Shown here in pieces: positions 54,345 to 63,203 of a stretch of 64,000 nt of DNA; positions within the stretch are counted from its first letter, which is position 1, and each line of letters starts with the position of its first letter. Made by a program: the position numbers and the translations under genes. Below the pieces are notes generated by a model that was given only the letters and a program-made list of their open reading frames with translations, made no database searches and was not told where the DNA came from. Origin of the DNA: Burkholderia sp. D-99 (lineage in GTDB: Bacteria; Pseudomonadota; Gammaproteobacteria; Burkholderiales; Burkholderiaceae); assembly GCF_011605345.1 (NCBI RefSeq), contig NZ_JAAOXM010000003.1:62001-126000 (forward strand), given 5' to 3'.

Positions 54345-54790
54345 TGCGATTTGACGAGGAGACCGACGCGCTTGACGCCGCGCGCCTTCAGATCGGACAT
54401 CACGGTCATGACTGCATCGTACTGCACGGTCTTGTCGGCCGCGATCACGACCGGCTGGTCAGGGTGATCGGCCTGCCGGGCCGCGATGAAGCTGTCGAGC
54501 TCGGCCTTCGTCATCGTGTCTTCCTGGGTCGCGCCCGAGTCGCCCTTGTACTTGACGCTCATCGTGCGGTCGGCCTTGATGTTGACGACGACGGGCGGCG
54601 TCTGCTCCTGCGGCGCGGCATTGCCGACGGTCGGCAGGTTGATGATCGACGGGGCGACGAGCGGTGCGGTGACCATGAAGATCACGAGCAGCACCAGCAT
54701 CACGTCGATGTACGGCACGACGTTGATGTCGGCCATCGCACGGCGCGAACGGCCGCCGCGCATGCTGGATCGGATGGGACTTCCTGCCAT
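54341..54790 (-). CDS. tolR: TolR, proton-channel component
   Basis: This is a 149-residue ExbD/TolR family protein with one N-terminal helix that carries the conserved aspartate in INVVPYIDVMLVLLVIF, followed by a periplasmic domain with VIAADKTVQYDAVMTVM. It forms the proton channel with TolQ. AGGAG precedes ATG 54790. It lies 10 bp after tolQ and overlaps tolA. Confidence 0.97.
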   Translation of the reverse strand: MAGSPIRSSMRGGRSRRAMADINVVPYIDVMLVLLVIFMVTAPLVAPSIINLPTVGNAAPQEQTPPVVVNIKADRTMSVKYKGDSGATQEDTMTKAELDSFIAARQADHPDQPVVIAADKTVQYDAVMTVMSDLKARGVKRVGLLVKSQ

Positions 54791-54800
54791 GGCGCGCTCC

Positions 54801-55478
54801 TTACTGGGCCTGACGCTGCAGGATGTTCGAGAACTCTTCGATGAAGGTCTCGAAGCGGATCGCGAGCCGGTCGATGTCGTGCGCGTAGCGGTTGTACGCG
54901 ACCACCGCCGGAATCGCGGCGAACAGGCCGATCGCGGTGGCGACGAGCGCCTCGGCGATGCCTGGCGCGACGTTCGCGAGCGTGGCCTGCTGCACGTTCG
55001 CGAGGCCGCGGAACGAGTTCATGATCCCCCAGACCGTGCCGAACAGGCCGATGTACGGACTGACCGAGCCGACCGACGCGAGGAACGCGAGGTTCGCTTC
55101 GAGCACGTCCATTTCACGCTGGAACGACGCGCGCATCGCGCGGCGTGCACCGTCGAGCACGAGGCCCGGATCGCTGATGCGCTTTTCCTTCGCCTTCAGG
55201 AACTCGCGCATGCCCGATTCGAAGATCCGCTCGAGCGCGCCGATCGTGTGGCGGTTGTTGGCCGCGCTCTGGTACAGCGCTTGCAGGTCGCCGCCCGACC
55301 AGAAATCCTTCTCGAAGCGTTCGGTCTGCGCGCGTGCGCGGCGGATCGCGAACCACTTGCGGAAGATGAAGGTCCACGACATCAGCGACAGCAGCAACAG
55401 CAGCCCCATCACGGCCTGGGCCAGCACGCTCGCGTTGAGGACGAGGGAAATGATCGACAGGTCTTGAGAAGTGTTCAT
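54801..55478 (-). CDS. tolQ: TolQ, proton-channel component
   Basis: This is a 225-residue ExbB/TolQ family inner-membrane protein with three helices: LAQAVMGLLLLLSLMSWTFI, then ANLAFLASVGSVSPYIGLFGTVWGIM, and LVATAIGLFAAIPAVVAYN. Interaction with TolR and TolA is expected. It is the first tol gene; 130 bp separate it from ybgC, so it may have its own promoter. Confidence 0.97.
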   Translation of the reverse strand: MNTSQDLSIISLVLNASVLAQAVMGLLLLLSLMSWTFIFRKWFAIRRARAQTERFEKDFWSGGDLQALYQSAANNRHTIGALERIFESGMREFLKAKEKRISDPGLVLDGARRAMRASFQREMDVLEANLAFLASVGSVSPYIGLFGTVWGIMNSFRGLANVQQATLANVAPGIAEALVATAIGLFAAIPAVVAYNRYAHDIDRLAIRFETFIEEFSNILQRQAQ

Positions 55479-55608
55479 AGAGGTTTGAGTAACGTCCCTT
55501 CGGGGCGCTCGGTATGCGTGCGGCGCGGCGCGCCGGCCATGCCTGGCGCCGAACCTTGCTTAGTATCGAATCAGAAAGGCAAGTTCATAGGCTTTGTCTA
55601 AACGGCGC

Positions 55609-56085
55609 TCATGCGAGCTTCGTTGACAGTGCAGTCTGCTCGTCGTTGATGACGGGCCCGCGCTGCAGCGCGTCGAGCACCGCCGGCGGGATGGCCGCGG
55701 GCCGGATGCCGGTACGGTCGACGCAGCCGAGACGGATGTGTCCGGCCACGAGCAGCGTGTCTCCACACCAGGCTTCCTGCGTGAATTCCACCGATGCGCG
55801 ACCGATGCGTCCTGGCCGGCTCGTGATCGCCAGCGTGTCGTCGAGTCGCGCCGGTGCGCGGTAGTCGAGCGACGTGCTGCGGACCACGAAGATCGCGCCG
55901 GTATCGTCGGCGAGCCCACGCTGGTCGATGCCGCATGCGCGCAGCCACTCGGTGCGGGCGCGTTCGAAGAACTTCAGGTAGTTGGCATAGAAGACGATGC
56001 CGCCTGCGTCGGTATCCTCGTAGTACACGCGCACCGGCCAGATGAAGCCGGAGGGCGCTTCCGGGGAGCGGGTAGGCTGGGTCAT
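55609..56085 (-). CDS. ybgC: YbgC-type acyl-CoA thioesterase
   Basis: This is a hot-dog fold thioesterase of about 158 residues that opens the tol-pal operon. The catalytic aspartate lies in VRVYYEDTDAGGIVFYANYLKFFERARTE, the family signature. ATG 56085 is used; ATG 56094 is three codons upstream and both lack a strong ribosome binding site. It hydrolyses short- or medium-chain acyl-CoA in relatives, and its link to Tol function is by gene order. Confidence 0.93.
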   Translation of the reverse strand: MTQPTRSPEAPSGFIWPVRVYYEDTDAGGIVFYANYLKFFERARTEWLRACGIDQRGLADDTGAIFVVRSTSLDYRAPARLDDTLAITSRPGRIGRASVEFTQEAWCGDTLLVAGHIRLGCVDRTGIRPAAIPPAVLDALQRGPVINDEQTALSTKLA

Positions 56086-56196
56086 GGCGCGCATTCTACC
56101 GGAAGGCAGAAGCCTGATTCGTAACCGATTCGTAACGGAATGTAGTATGCCGTAGCACACTGCGGGCCGGCCCGGAAGGGCCGGGCCCGCAGGGCT

Positions 56197-56943
56197 TCAG
56201 CCGCGGTGGACGGTCGGGCCGCCGGGTGCTTGCGCGATCGGCATCAGCTCGATCGTGTTGACGTTGACATGCGCAGGGCGTGTCGCGATCCAGTAGATCG
56301 TGTCGGCGATGTCCTCGGGCATGAGCGGCTGGACATTGTTATAGACGTTCGCCGCTTTTGCGTCGTCGCCACGATAGCGGACGTTCGAGAATTCGGTGCC
56401 GCCGCACAGGCCCGGCTCGATGTCGGTGACGCGCAACGGCGTGCCGAGCAGGTCGGCGCGCAGGTTCAGGCTGAATTGTCTGACGAAAGCCTTGGTTGCG
56501 CCGTAGACGTTGCCGCCCGCATAAGGGTACGAACCGGCGACCGAGCCAAGATTGAAGACATGGCCGCGGCCGCGCTCGATCATGCCGGGCAGCAGCGCGT
56601 GCGTGACCGTGACGAGGCCGGTGCAGTTCGTGTCGATCATCGTGTGCCATTCGTCGAGACTGGCCTTTTGGGCCGGCTCGACGCCGAGCGCGAGGCCGGC
56701 GTTGTTGACGAGCACGTCGAGTGCCGCGAATTCGGCGGGAAGGGCGGCCGGTACGGCCTCGACGGCCGCGCGATCGCGTACGTCGAGTTCGAGCGGCAGA
56801 AGGGCGTCGCCGAGTTCGGCGGCGAGCGCATCGAGACGATCCTTGCGGCGCGCGGTCGCGACGACGCGGTGGCCTCCGTTGACGAAGGCACGGGCGATGG
56901 CGGCGCCGAAGCCGGCGGACGCGCCTGTGACGAACACGATCAT
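56197..56943 (-). CDS. SDR family NADP-dependent oxidoreductase (YdfG-like)
   Basis: This is a classical SDR of 248 residues: TGASAGFGAAIA cofactor loop near residues 6-17, NNAGLALGVEPAQ, catalytic Ser and Tyr-x3-Lys (NLGSVAGSYPYAGGNVYGATKAF), and the PGLCGGTEFSNVRY segment typical of YdfG-type 3-hydroxy acid dehydrogenases. The ATG at 56943 is preceded by AGGAG. It is divergent from glyA and unrelated in function to the tol cluster. Confidence 0.9.
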   Translation of the reverse strand: MIVFVTGASAGFGAAIARAFVNGGHRVVATARRKDRLDALAAELGDALLPLELDVRDRAAVEAVPAALPAEFAALDVLVNNAGLALGVEPAQKASLDEWHTMIDTNCTGLVTVTHALLPGMIERGRGHVFNLGSVAGSYPYAGGNVYGATKAFVRQFSLNLRADLLGTPLRVTDIEPGLCGGTEFSNVRYRGDDAKAANVYNNVQPLMPEDIADTIYWIATRPAHVNVNTIELMPIAQAPGGPTVHRG

Positions 56944-57125
56944 TGCTGCTCCTGGTCGATGACAAAATAGCGGGTGGTATCCCGCAAGCCTACTGAGATT
57001 GCCGCACCGCGGCAAGGCGGCAAAGCGTTCCGGCACGGGCGCGTAGAGTCTGGCCCCAATTGCTTCCGGCGCACCGCCGTGCGGTTGCCTATTCATGACG
57101 CATCCAATACACTAACGCGCTCATC

Positions 57126-57222
57126 ACCCCTGCGTGACTGGCGATAGAACCCTTCGGGTTCAAGGTGGAGCATCCCACCGTGAAGCGCGGGGCGCCGTTT
57201 TTGCCGTTCGCCTGGGCAGCCG
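57126..57222 (+). ncRNA. ZTP riboswitch (pfl motif) upstream of glyA
   Basis: The segment has the conserved ends of the ZTP/pfl riboswitch: CGTGACTGGCG at 57133-57143 and CCGTTCGCCTGGGCA at 57204-57218. Between are a hairpin (GAACCC-TTC-GGGTTC), a GGTGG...CCACC pairing, and the GCG-rich join. ZTP riboswitches sense ZMP/ZTP, which accumulates when 10-formyl-tetrahydrofolate is short, and turn on one-carbon genes; glyA is a known target class. The expression platform should lie in the 140 nt before glyA. Confidence 0.85.
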
Positions 57223-57361
57223 TTGTGCGCCGTCGCGTGCATCGCCGGTGGCTGTCCTGCCTCGCGTCATACGGATTCTTCCGCCACGTCGAGCTGGTCC
57301 CGCCAGCAGCGCACCGTACTCGGCCGCTCCGGTCAACCTGTACACACTTAACGGAAACCGT

Positions 57362-58609
57362 ATGTTTGACAGAGCCCAAAGCACCATTGCGAACGTCGAT
57401 CCCGAAATCTTTGCCGCGATCGAGCAGGAAAACCGCCGCCAGGAAGATCACATCGAGCTGATCGCGTCGGAAAACTACACGAGCCCGGCCGTGATGGCCG
57501 CGCAGGGCTCGCAGCTCACGAACAAGTACGCGGAAGGTTATCCGGGCAAGCGCTACTACGGCGGCTGCGAATACGTGGACGTGGTGGAGCAGCTGGCGAT
57601 CGACCGCGTGAAGCAGCTGTTCGGCGCGGAAGCCGCGAACGTGCAGCCGAACTCGGGTTCGCAGGCAAACCAGGGCGTGTTCTTCGCGATGCTCAAGCCG
57701 GGCGACACGATCATGGGCATGAGCCTCGCGCACGGCGGCCACCTGACGCATGGTTCGCCGGTGAACATGTCGGGCAAGTGGTTCAACGTGGTGAGCTACG
57801 GCCTGAACGAGAACGAAGACATCGACTACGAAGCGGCCGAGAAGCTCGCGCAGGAACACAAGCCGAAGCTGATCGTCGCGGGCGCATCCGCGTTCTCGCT
57901 GAAGATCGATTTCGAACGTCTGGCGAAGATCGCGAAGTCGGTGGGCGCGTACCTGATGGTCGACATGGCGCACTACGCGGGCCTGATCGCGGCGGGCGTG
58001 TACCCGAACCCGGTGCCGCACGCGGACTTCGTGACGACGACGACGCACAAGAGCCTGCGCGGCCCGCGCGGCGGCGTGATCCTGATGAAGGCGGAGTACG
58101 AGAAGCCGATCAACTCGGCGATCTTCCCGGGGATCCAGGGCGGCCCGCTGATGCACGTGATCGCCGGCAAGGCGGTGGCGTTCAAGGAAGCGCTGTCGCC
58201 GGAGTTCAAGTCGTACCAGGAGAAGGTGGTCGAGAACGCACGCGTACTGGCTGAAACGCTGGTGAAGCGCGGGCTGCGGATCGTGTCGGGTCGTACGGAA
58301 AGCCACGTCATGCTGGTGGACCTGCGCGCGAAGAACATCACGGGCAAGGCAGCGGAAGCGGCGCTGGGCGCGGCGCACATCACGGTGAACAAGAACGCGA
58401 TCCCGAACGACCCGGAAAAGCCGTTCGTGACGAGCGGCGTGCGCCTGGGCTCGCCGGCGATGACGACGCGCGGGTTCGGTCCGGCGGAAGCGGAACAGGT
58501 GGGCAACCTGATCGCGGACGTGCTGGACAACCCGGAAGATGCGGCGACGATCGAGCGCGTGCGCGCGCAGGTCGCCGAGCTGACCAAGCGTTTCCCGGTC
58601 TATCGCTGA
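57362..58609 (+). CDS. glyA: Serine hydroxymethyltransferase GlyA
   Basis: GlyA converts serine and tetrahydrofolate to glycine and methylene-tetrahydrofolate. The 415-residue protein shows [32 protein letters not shown], then the PLP lysine in [14 protein letters not shown], and [15 protein letters not shown] near the end. A longer open frame upstream is not coding: it overlaps the riboswitch. The gene lies six bases before nrdR, a common pair in beta-proteobacteria. Confidence 0.98.
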   Translation: MFDRAQSTIANVDPEIFAAIEQENRRQEDHIELIASENYTSPAVMAAQGSQLTNKYAEGYPGKRYYGGCEYVDVVEQLAIDRVKQLFGAEAANVQPNSGSQANQGVFFAMLKPGDTIMGMSLAHGGHLTHGSPVNMSGKWFNVVSYGLNENEDIDYEAAEKLAQEHKPKLIVAGASAFSLKIDFERLAKIAKSVGAYLMVDMAHYAGLIAAGVYPNPVPHADFVTTTTHKSLRGPRGGVILMKAEYEKPINSAIFPGIQGGPLMHVIAGKAVAFKEALSPEFKSYQEKVVENARVLAETLVKRGLRIVSGRTESHVMLVDLRAKNITGKAAEAALGAAHITVNKNAIPNDPEKPFVTSGVRLGSPAMTTRGFGPAEAEQVGNLIADVLDNPEDAATIERVRAQVAELTKRFPVYR

Positions 58610-58615
58610 TCGACG

Positions 58616-59095
58616 ATGCGCTGCCCGTTCTGCCGGCATGACGACACGCAGGTCGTGGACTCGCGCGTGTCCGAAGATGGCGCCGCGATCCGGCGGCGCC
58701 GTCGCTGCTCGGCTTGCGACAAGCGCTTCACGACGTACGAGCGGGTCGAGCTGTCCCTGCCGTTCGTCGTGAAGAAGGACGGCAGCCGCACGGAATTCGA
58801 CCGTCGCAAGATCGTCGCCAGCATGCAACTCGCGCTGCGCAAGCGGCCGGTTGCTGCCGACGCGATCGACGCGGCGGTCGCCCGCATCGAGTATCAACTG
58901 CTCGCGACAGGCGAGCGCGAAGTGCGTAGCGAGAAGCTCGGCGAACTCGTGATGAACGAGTTGCGCGGCCTCGATACGATCGCTTATGTCCGCTTCGCAT
59001 CGGTGTATCGCCGGTTCGAGGACGTTTCCGAATTTGCCGACGTGATCGAAGAGTTCCGTCGCGCCTCTCCCGCCAAGACTCCGCGTAAGCGCTGA
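58616..59095 (+). CDS. nrdR: Transcriptional repressor NrdR
   Basis: NrdR is the zinc- and ATP-cone-containing regulator of ribonucleotide reductase genes. It begins with a CPFC...CSAC zinc ribbon, followed by the RFTTYERVE linker and an ATP-cone ([29 protein letters not shown]). The length of 159 residues is standard. It is co-transcribed with glyA. Confidence 0.98.
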   Translation: MRCPFCRHDDTQVVDSRVSEDGAAIRRRRRCSACDKRFTTYERVELSLPFVVKKDGSRTEFDRRKIVASMQLALRKRPVAADAIDAAVARIEYQLLATGEREVRSEKLGELVMNELRGLDTIAYVRFASVYRRFEDVSEFADVIEEFRRASPAKTPRKR

Positions 59096-59248
59096 CGCGC
59101 TGCGTCCGTTCATCGTCTTCTCCGTTGGGTCAGTTCGTGCCGATTGTGTCGGCCGCTATCGCATGCCGCCAGTCGGCCATTCGGCAAATGGCGCGCGTCC
59201 GCACGCGTCGCTACAGTCGTCGCATCACCTTGGCGAAGGACGGCTGCG

Positions 59249-59812
59249 ATGGGACTGCACGCTCAACCCCTGAATAATGTGTTGCGACGCTCCGGCGGGT
59301 TCACGCTCGTCGAGCTGATGGTCGCCATCTCGCTGGCGGCCGGGCTCGCGCTCCACGCGGCGCCCGCGTTCGACCAGTGGCGCATGCGCGAACGTGTGGA
59401 TGCACGCTCGCGCGCGTTGCTCGGCGCACTGTCGTTTGCACGGTCCGAGGCGACCCGTCTCGGTGTACGCGTCACGCTGTGCAGAGCCGGGAGCGGCAGC
59501 ACCTGTCTACGTGCCGGTGAGCGGTGCGATCCGGCCGAATGGTCGTGCGACTGGATCGTCAGCGGGCAGGTCGACGGGCAGTCGCGCGTGCTGAGGCGCT
59601 ATCCGCGCGATGCCGAAGTGGCCGTCGCGGGTGCGGCGCACGATCTCGCGTTTGCACCGCCGGTCGGTCAGGCAATCGGTGGCATCCGGCGTTTCGAATT
59701 GCGTCCGCGACGCGACGTGTCGGGGGCCGATGACGCGCGTGCATCGCGTTGCGTGCTGATCGCGGCAGGCGGCCGGGCGCGGGTTGTCGCCGGCCGCTGC
59801 GACGCGGCGTGA
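59249..59812 (+). CDS. fimT: Minor type IV pilin, GspH/FimT family
   Basis: This is a 187-residue pseudopilin with a class III leader: a short basic lead, then GFTLVELMVAISLAAGLAL, where cleavage after Gly leaves N-methyl Phe and the conserved Glu5. RSEATRLGVRVTLC and a Cys-rich C-terminal part (CLRAGERCDPAEWSCDWIV) match FimT/GspH. ATG 59249 has AAGGA upstream. It starts a block of five minor pilin genes; FimT proteins in other bacteria take part in pilus priming and DNA uptake. Confidence 0.88.
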   Translation: MGLHAQPLNNVLRRSGGFTLVELMVAISLAAGLALHAAPAFDQWRMRERVDARSRALLGALSFARSEATRLGVRVTLCRAGSGSTCLRAGERCDPAEWSCDWIVSGQVDGQSRVLRRYPRDAEVAVAGAAHDLAFAPPVGQAIGGIRRFELRPRRDVSGADDARASRCVLIAAGGRARVVAGRCDAA

Positions 59813-60219
59813 GCGCCGTGCGCAACGCAATGCGCGGAACGTCGCTGATCGAAGCGATGCTGGCCATCGCGCTGCTCGCGGCTGTGGTGCTGGCTGTGGC
59901 GGGCAGCCAGCTTGCGATGGCGCGTGCACAGCGCGCGACGATCTGGCGTGAGCGCGCGCTGTGGCTGGCCGATGCGCGTATCGAGCGCTTGCACGTAGCC
60001 GCGGAGGTTGACGATGGCCTCGCGGCGCGGGCCGCGGCGTCGCTGCCCGGCGGCGCGCTGACGCGTGGTGACGGGCCGGGTGGCGTCCGCTACGCGGTTG
60101 TCGGCTGGCGAGGCGGCAATGCGGCTACCGGGCCGCGATGCGAAGCGGTGGGGAGGTCGGCGCAGCCGCCGTCGTGCGTCCGGATTCCGTATCGGGAGAC
60201 CGACGCCGATGAACGCTGA
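59809..60219 (+). CDS. pilV: Minor type IV pilin PilV-like
   Basis: This is a 136-residue pseudopilin. GTSLIEAMLAIALLAAVVLAV is the prepilin cleavage site and hydrophobic helix, with Glu5 present; a globular part with CVRIPYRE follows. The GTG at 59809 overlaps the fimT stop; GTG 59818 or ATG 59830 are alternatives. It overlaps pilW by 11 bp. The name follows gene order and the SLIE leader; identity in the C-terminal domain is low. Confidence 0.75.
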   Translation: MSAVRNAMRGTSLIEAMLAIALLAAVVLAVAGSQLAMARAQRATIWRERALWLADARIERLHVAAEVDDGLAARAAASLPGGALTRGDGPGGVRYAVVGWRGGNAATGPRCEAVGRSAQPPSCVRIPYRETDADER

Positions 60220-61042
60220 TCGCCGCATGCGCGCGCATACGTTGCTTGAAGTGTTGATCGCGATGACCGTCGGTCTGCTGGTGCTCGCGGCGGCCGGTGC
60301 GCTGTACCACGCGCAGCGCGTTGCACAGCGGCGTGCGGATGACGGGTTCCGGATGCGCGATGCGGCCGGTACCGCACTGATGCTGATCGGCCAGCAGATC
60401 CAGATGGCAGGATTCCGGCCGCTCGATGTGCGAGGCGTGTCGTCGTTGCCGCCGGTGTTCGGCTGTTCGATGGCACGCGTGAGGGGAAATGGCGCGCAAG
60501 TACGGTGCGAGCCCGTGCGCGCTGCGTCGGACGCGTTGCTGATTCGTTATGTCGGCGATGCAGTGTCGACGTGGTCCACCGTTAGCGGCCAGGTGTCGGA
60601 TTGCCTCGGGCAGGGTGTCGGCGTGTCCGGCGAACGTGCGCCGCTGGAGAACCGCTTCGATGTGCATGTCAGTCCGTCGACGGGCGAACCCGAACTGTAT
60701 TGCGAAGGAAACGGCCGTCCGGGCACGCCACAGCCGGTCGTGTCGGGAATCGATCAGTTGCGGGTGCGCTATCTGCGTCGCGGCGGCACGCAGTTCGTCG
60801 ATGCCGATGCAATGCGCGTCGACGACTGGCGCGATGTCGTGGCCGTGCATGTCTGCGTGCGGGCGCGCGGTGAACCGTCGGGCGAGCCGGCGCGGCACGT
60901 CGACTGCGACGGCCGCACGGTCGTTGCGCAAGACGGCCGCGCGCGTATGACGCTCGATCGCATCGTCGCGTTGAGGAATTCCGCGGGTGCATTCGACGAT
61001 ACGTCGCGCGATGCAACGAACGAGCGCGAGGTGCTGCGATGA
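60209..61042 (+). CDS. pilW: Minor type IV pilin PilW-like
   Basis: This is a 277-residue minor pilin, with leader RAHTLLEVLIAMTVGLLVLAAAG (note His in place of the usual Gly before the cut site, HTLLE) and a large C-terminal domain: GTALMLIGQQIQMAGFRP, FGCS, and GIDQLRVRYL, all typical of PilW. ATG 60209 lies within the end of pilV. It is the largest of the five minor pilins, which prime pilus assembly. Confidence 0.82.
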   Translation: MNADRRMRAHTLLEVLIAMTVGLLVLAAAGALYHAQRVAQRRADDGFRMRDAAGTALMLIGQQIQMAGFRPLDVRGVSSLPPVFGCSMARVRGNGAQVRCEPVRAASDALLIRYVGDAVSTWSTVSGQVSDCLGQGVGVSGERAPLENRFDVHVSPSTGEPELYCEGNGRPGTPQPVVSGIDQLRVRYLRRGGTQFVDADAMRVDDWRDVVAVHVCVRARGEPSGEPARHVDCDGRTVVAQDGRARMTLDRIVALRNSAGAFDDTSRDATNEREVLR

Positions 61043-61076
61043 ACGGAGCGGGGCAGTACGCGCCGGAGAGCTCACG

Positions 61077-61706
61077 ATGCGTCGCGGCAGGCAACACGCA
61101 CGAGCATGTCGCGACAAGCGGCGAAGATCCGCGGCAAGCTGCAGGCGCGGAGGCCCTGGCAACGGGCCGGCGAGCGCCGTACATACGCTTGCGGTCAGCC
61201 AGCCCGATTGGCATCGCGAAGCGGGCGTTGCATTGCCCGCGGTGATCGCGGTTGGCGCGGCGGTTGCAGCGCTGACAGGCACGTGGTTCGACGCTGCGCT
61301 GACGGAATCGCGCCGCACGCGCGCGTTGTCCGATCGGCTGGTCGCATTCCACGCGGCCGATGCCGCGCTTGTTGCGTGCACGACGCGATTGCGCCGGGGC
61401 TCGGCGCCCTATGTGAGCGAAGGGGAGTCGCACGCGGAGCCCGACGCGTGGCGGCGCATGCCGGCACTGGCGGTTGCCGAAGCGTTTGCACCGTTCGCCG
61501 GATGGCCGATGGCCGTGCAACCGCCGCGATGCCTGATCGAAGCGTGGCGCGGGGCAGGGCCGGCCGGCGGTCGCGCTTACGTCGTCACTGCGCGTGGCGT
61601 CGGTGCGCATGCATCGAGCGCCGTCTGGCTGCAGCATCAGGTCGCGATCCGCGACGGACACATCGTCTCCTTGCGCTGGCGTCGCGTCGCGACGGTGCTT
61701 CGATGA
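61077..61706 (+). CDS. pilX: Minor pilin PilX-like
   Basis: The protein is about 209 residues. A long basic lead of roughly 50 residues precedes EAGVALPAVIAVGAAVAALTGTWFDAAL, the PilX-type N-terminal helix (GVALP in place of GFTL), then ESRRTRALSDRLVAFHAADAALVAC. The start is uncertain; ATG 61077 has GGAGAG upstream, but the long lead is unusual and a later non-ATG start may be real. It overlaps pilE (ATGA). Confidence 0.7.
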   Translation: MRRGRQHARACRDKRRRSAASCRRGGPGNGPASAVHTLAVSQPDWHREAGVALPAVIAVGAAVAALTGTWFDAALTESRRTRALSDRLVAFHAADAALVACTTRLRRGSAPYVSEGESHAEPDAWRRMPALAVAEAFAPFAGWPMAVQPPRCLIEAWRGAGPAGGRAYVVTARGVGAHASSAVWLQHQVAIRDGHIVSLRWRRVATVLR

Positions 61707-62149
61707 ACGGTCGCATGTCCGTGTACCGTTCGGCGGGCTTCACGCTGATCGAGTTGATGATCGTGCTCGCGATCGTCGCGGTGCTGGCCGGATGGGGCGT
61801 CCCGTCGTATCGCGAGCATGTCGTGCGCGTTCATCGCGCGTCGGCGGTCGCTGCGCTGTACCGGGCGGCCCAATATCTCGAAACACTGGAGGGTGTGCCG
61901 CCTTCGGCATTGCCGACGGCGCTCACGCAAGCGCCGCCGGACGGGCGCGCGGTCTATCGACTGGCGCTCAGGCGGCCGGACGGCGACGATTCACCGGTGA
62001 GCTATGAACTGGAAGCAATCCCGCTCGACACGGGCCCGATGCATGACGATGCATGCGGCGCATTCACGCTGCGCTCGGACGGGACGAAAGGCAATGTGAG
62101 AAGCGATGCCGCCGACGGACAGGTCGCGGCGTGCTGGGGTGTGCGTTGA
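61703..62149 (+). CDS. pilE: Minor type IV pilin PilE-like
   Basis: This is a 148-residue pilin with a canonical leader SAGFTLIELMIVLAIVAVLAGWGVP, a REHVVRVHRASAVAALYRAAQYLE helix, and a C-terminal domain with a likely disulfide (CGAFTLRSDGTKGNV ... CWGVR), matching minor pilin PilE. It is coupled to pilX. The large adhesin PilY1, which in Pseudomonas lies between pilX and pilE, is absent here. Confidence 0.85.
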   Translation: MNGRMSVYRSAGFTLIELMIVLAIVAVLAGWGVPSYREHVVRVHRASAVAALYRAAQYLETLEGVPPSALPTALTQAPPDGRAVYRLALRRPDGDDSPVSYELEAIPLDTGPMHDDACGAFTLRSDGTKGNVRSDAADGQVAACWGVR

Positions 62150-62203
62150 GTTCGGATCGAAGGCGCGCCACGGCGCATGGCCGTGCGCGCAGGATGCCGA
62201 CGG

Positions 62204-62647
62204 TCAGTCGTCGTGCGTGTCGAGCCCGCGCTCGTTGCGGGACTGCTTCCAGATCCGGTAGACCTCCCATGCCGCGAAACCGAGGGTGCCCCACTTCAGC
62301 GCGGGCCCCGCGCTCGCGCGCAGCAGCGAGCGAACGGGCTTTGCGAGCACGAGCGAGGCGAGCGAACTCAGCATCGGATACTGGTTGACGAGATTGCCGA
62401 GGCTCGCGTTCAGGTTCTTGGCGGACTGGCTGAACTTGTTGCTGGACAGGCCGGGGACGAACACCTTGAGCCAGCTGAAGCGCGTGACGGCCTGACGCAT
62501 TTCGCCGGCGGCTTCCGCGAGTTCGAGCCGCTCGACTTCGGATCGCAGGATCAGCAGTTCCTTGCGGAGCGCGCGATGCTGCGACGCGCTCCAGTTCGAT
62601 CGCGACGAATGGGAGCGGGGTGAATTGCCCGTGACGTTCTGGCTCAT
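62204..62647 (-). CDS. DUF3318-like hypothetical protein
   Basis: The 147-residue protein starts with a Ser-rich polar stretch, then LRKELLILRSEVERLELAEAA helical segment, and a C-terminal region with LGNLVNQYPMLSSLASLVLAKP and a weakly hydrophobic WGTLGFAAWEVYRIWKQ. It resembles DUF3318-type proteins near YqjE/YqjD genes in Burkholderia. Function unknown; membrane association is likely. Confidence 0.65.
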   Translation of the reverse strand: MSQNVTGNSPRSHSSRSNWSASQHRALRKELLILRSEVERLELAEAAGEMRQAVTRFSWLKVFVPGLSSNKFSQSAKNLNASLGNLVNQYPMLSSLASLVLAKPVRSLLRASAGPALKWGTLGFAAWEVYRIWKQSRNERGLDTHDD

Positions 62648-62690
62648 GGCGCGTCGGCGAAGTAGGTGGGAGGGGTGAGCGCGACTGCGT

Positions 62691-63080
62691 TCACGGCTTG
62701 CCGCGGAACAGTTCGCGGTCTTTCTCGAGTTCGGCGAGCGTCGCCTCGAATACGGTCGGCGCGTCGCGCAGGCCCGAGCGGGCCTTCAGTGCGCACACGA
62801 TCCCGCCTGCGGCATACAGGGCGGTGATCGCCGCGAGCGACTGCCAGCGGTAGGTATCCCAGAACGCGATCGCGACGAGTACGGTCAGGCTGATGAGTGC
62901 CATCGTCGCAAGCATCATCGCGGCGAGCCCGAGGAACAGCACGCCCATCAGGCGCTCCTTCTCCTCGGCAAGCTCGATGCCCACGAGTTCGAGGCGCGTT
63001 TGCAGCAGGCCGATCGCGGAGCCGACGAGGCGGCGCAGCGGTCCTTGGCCGGACGGCTGCGAGGTGGTGTCTGTCGTCAT
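62691..63080 (-). CDS. YqjE-type membrane protein (annotated as phage holin family)
   Basis: The 129-residue protein has an N-terminal amphipathic helix (LLQTRLELVGIELAEEKERL) and two membrane helices (VLFLGLAAMMLATMALISLTVLVAIAF, WQSLAAITALYAAGGIVCAL). This is the YqjE layout, often labelled 'phage holin family' although no phage genes are near. It lies 120 bp downstream of the YqjD-like gene and probably works with it at the inner membrane. Confidence 0.8.
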   Translation of the reverse strand: MTTDTTSQPSGQGPLRRLVGSAIGLLQTRLELVGIELAEEKERLMGVLFLGLAAMMLATMALISLTVLVAIAFWDTYRWQSLAAITALYAAGGIVCALKARSGLRDAPTVFEATLAELEKDRELFRGKP

Positions 63081-63116
63081 GGGTGAGGTGCGTGCGCGTG
63101 CAGTGTGCAGCTAGAA

Positions 63117-63149
63117 CAAAGCCGGCCGGCGGAAACCGCCGGCTGGCTT
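63117..63149 (-). terminator. Hairpin between yqjD-like and yqjE-like genes
   Basis: A strong GC-rich stem of about 14 bp (inner GCCGGCGG / CCGCCGGC, 3-base loop AAA) is followed on the minus strand by a short T-rich tail (TGTTCT). It could terminate or attenuate transcription from the YqjD-like gene before yqjE. Confidence 0.55.
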
Positions 63150-63203
63150 CGACGCCCGCAGGCCGCGCGACGCGGCCGACGGGACGAAACGGCGCAGAGC
63201 GCG

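Noticed and set aside
57134..57361. A 76-codon N-terminal extension of GlyA.
   Set aside because: It coincides with the ZTP riboswitch, and GlyA proteins start at MFDRAQST; the extension is low-complexity Arg/Pro/Ala sequence.
62691..63080. A 'phage holin family' protein suggesting a prophage remnant.
   Set aside because: The protein is of the YqjE type and lies beside YqjD-like and DUF3318-like genes; no phage or lysis genes are nearby.
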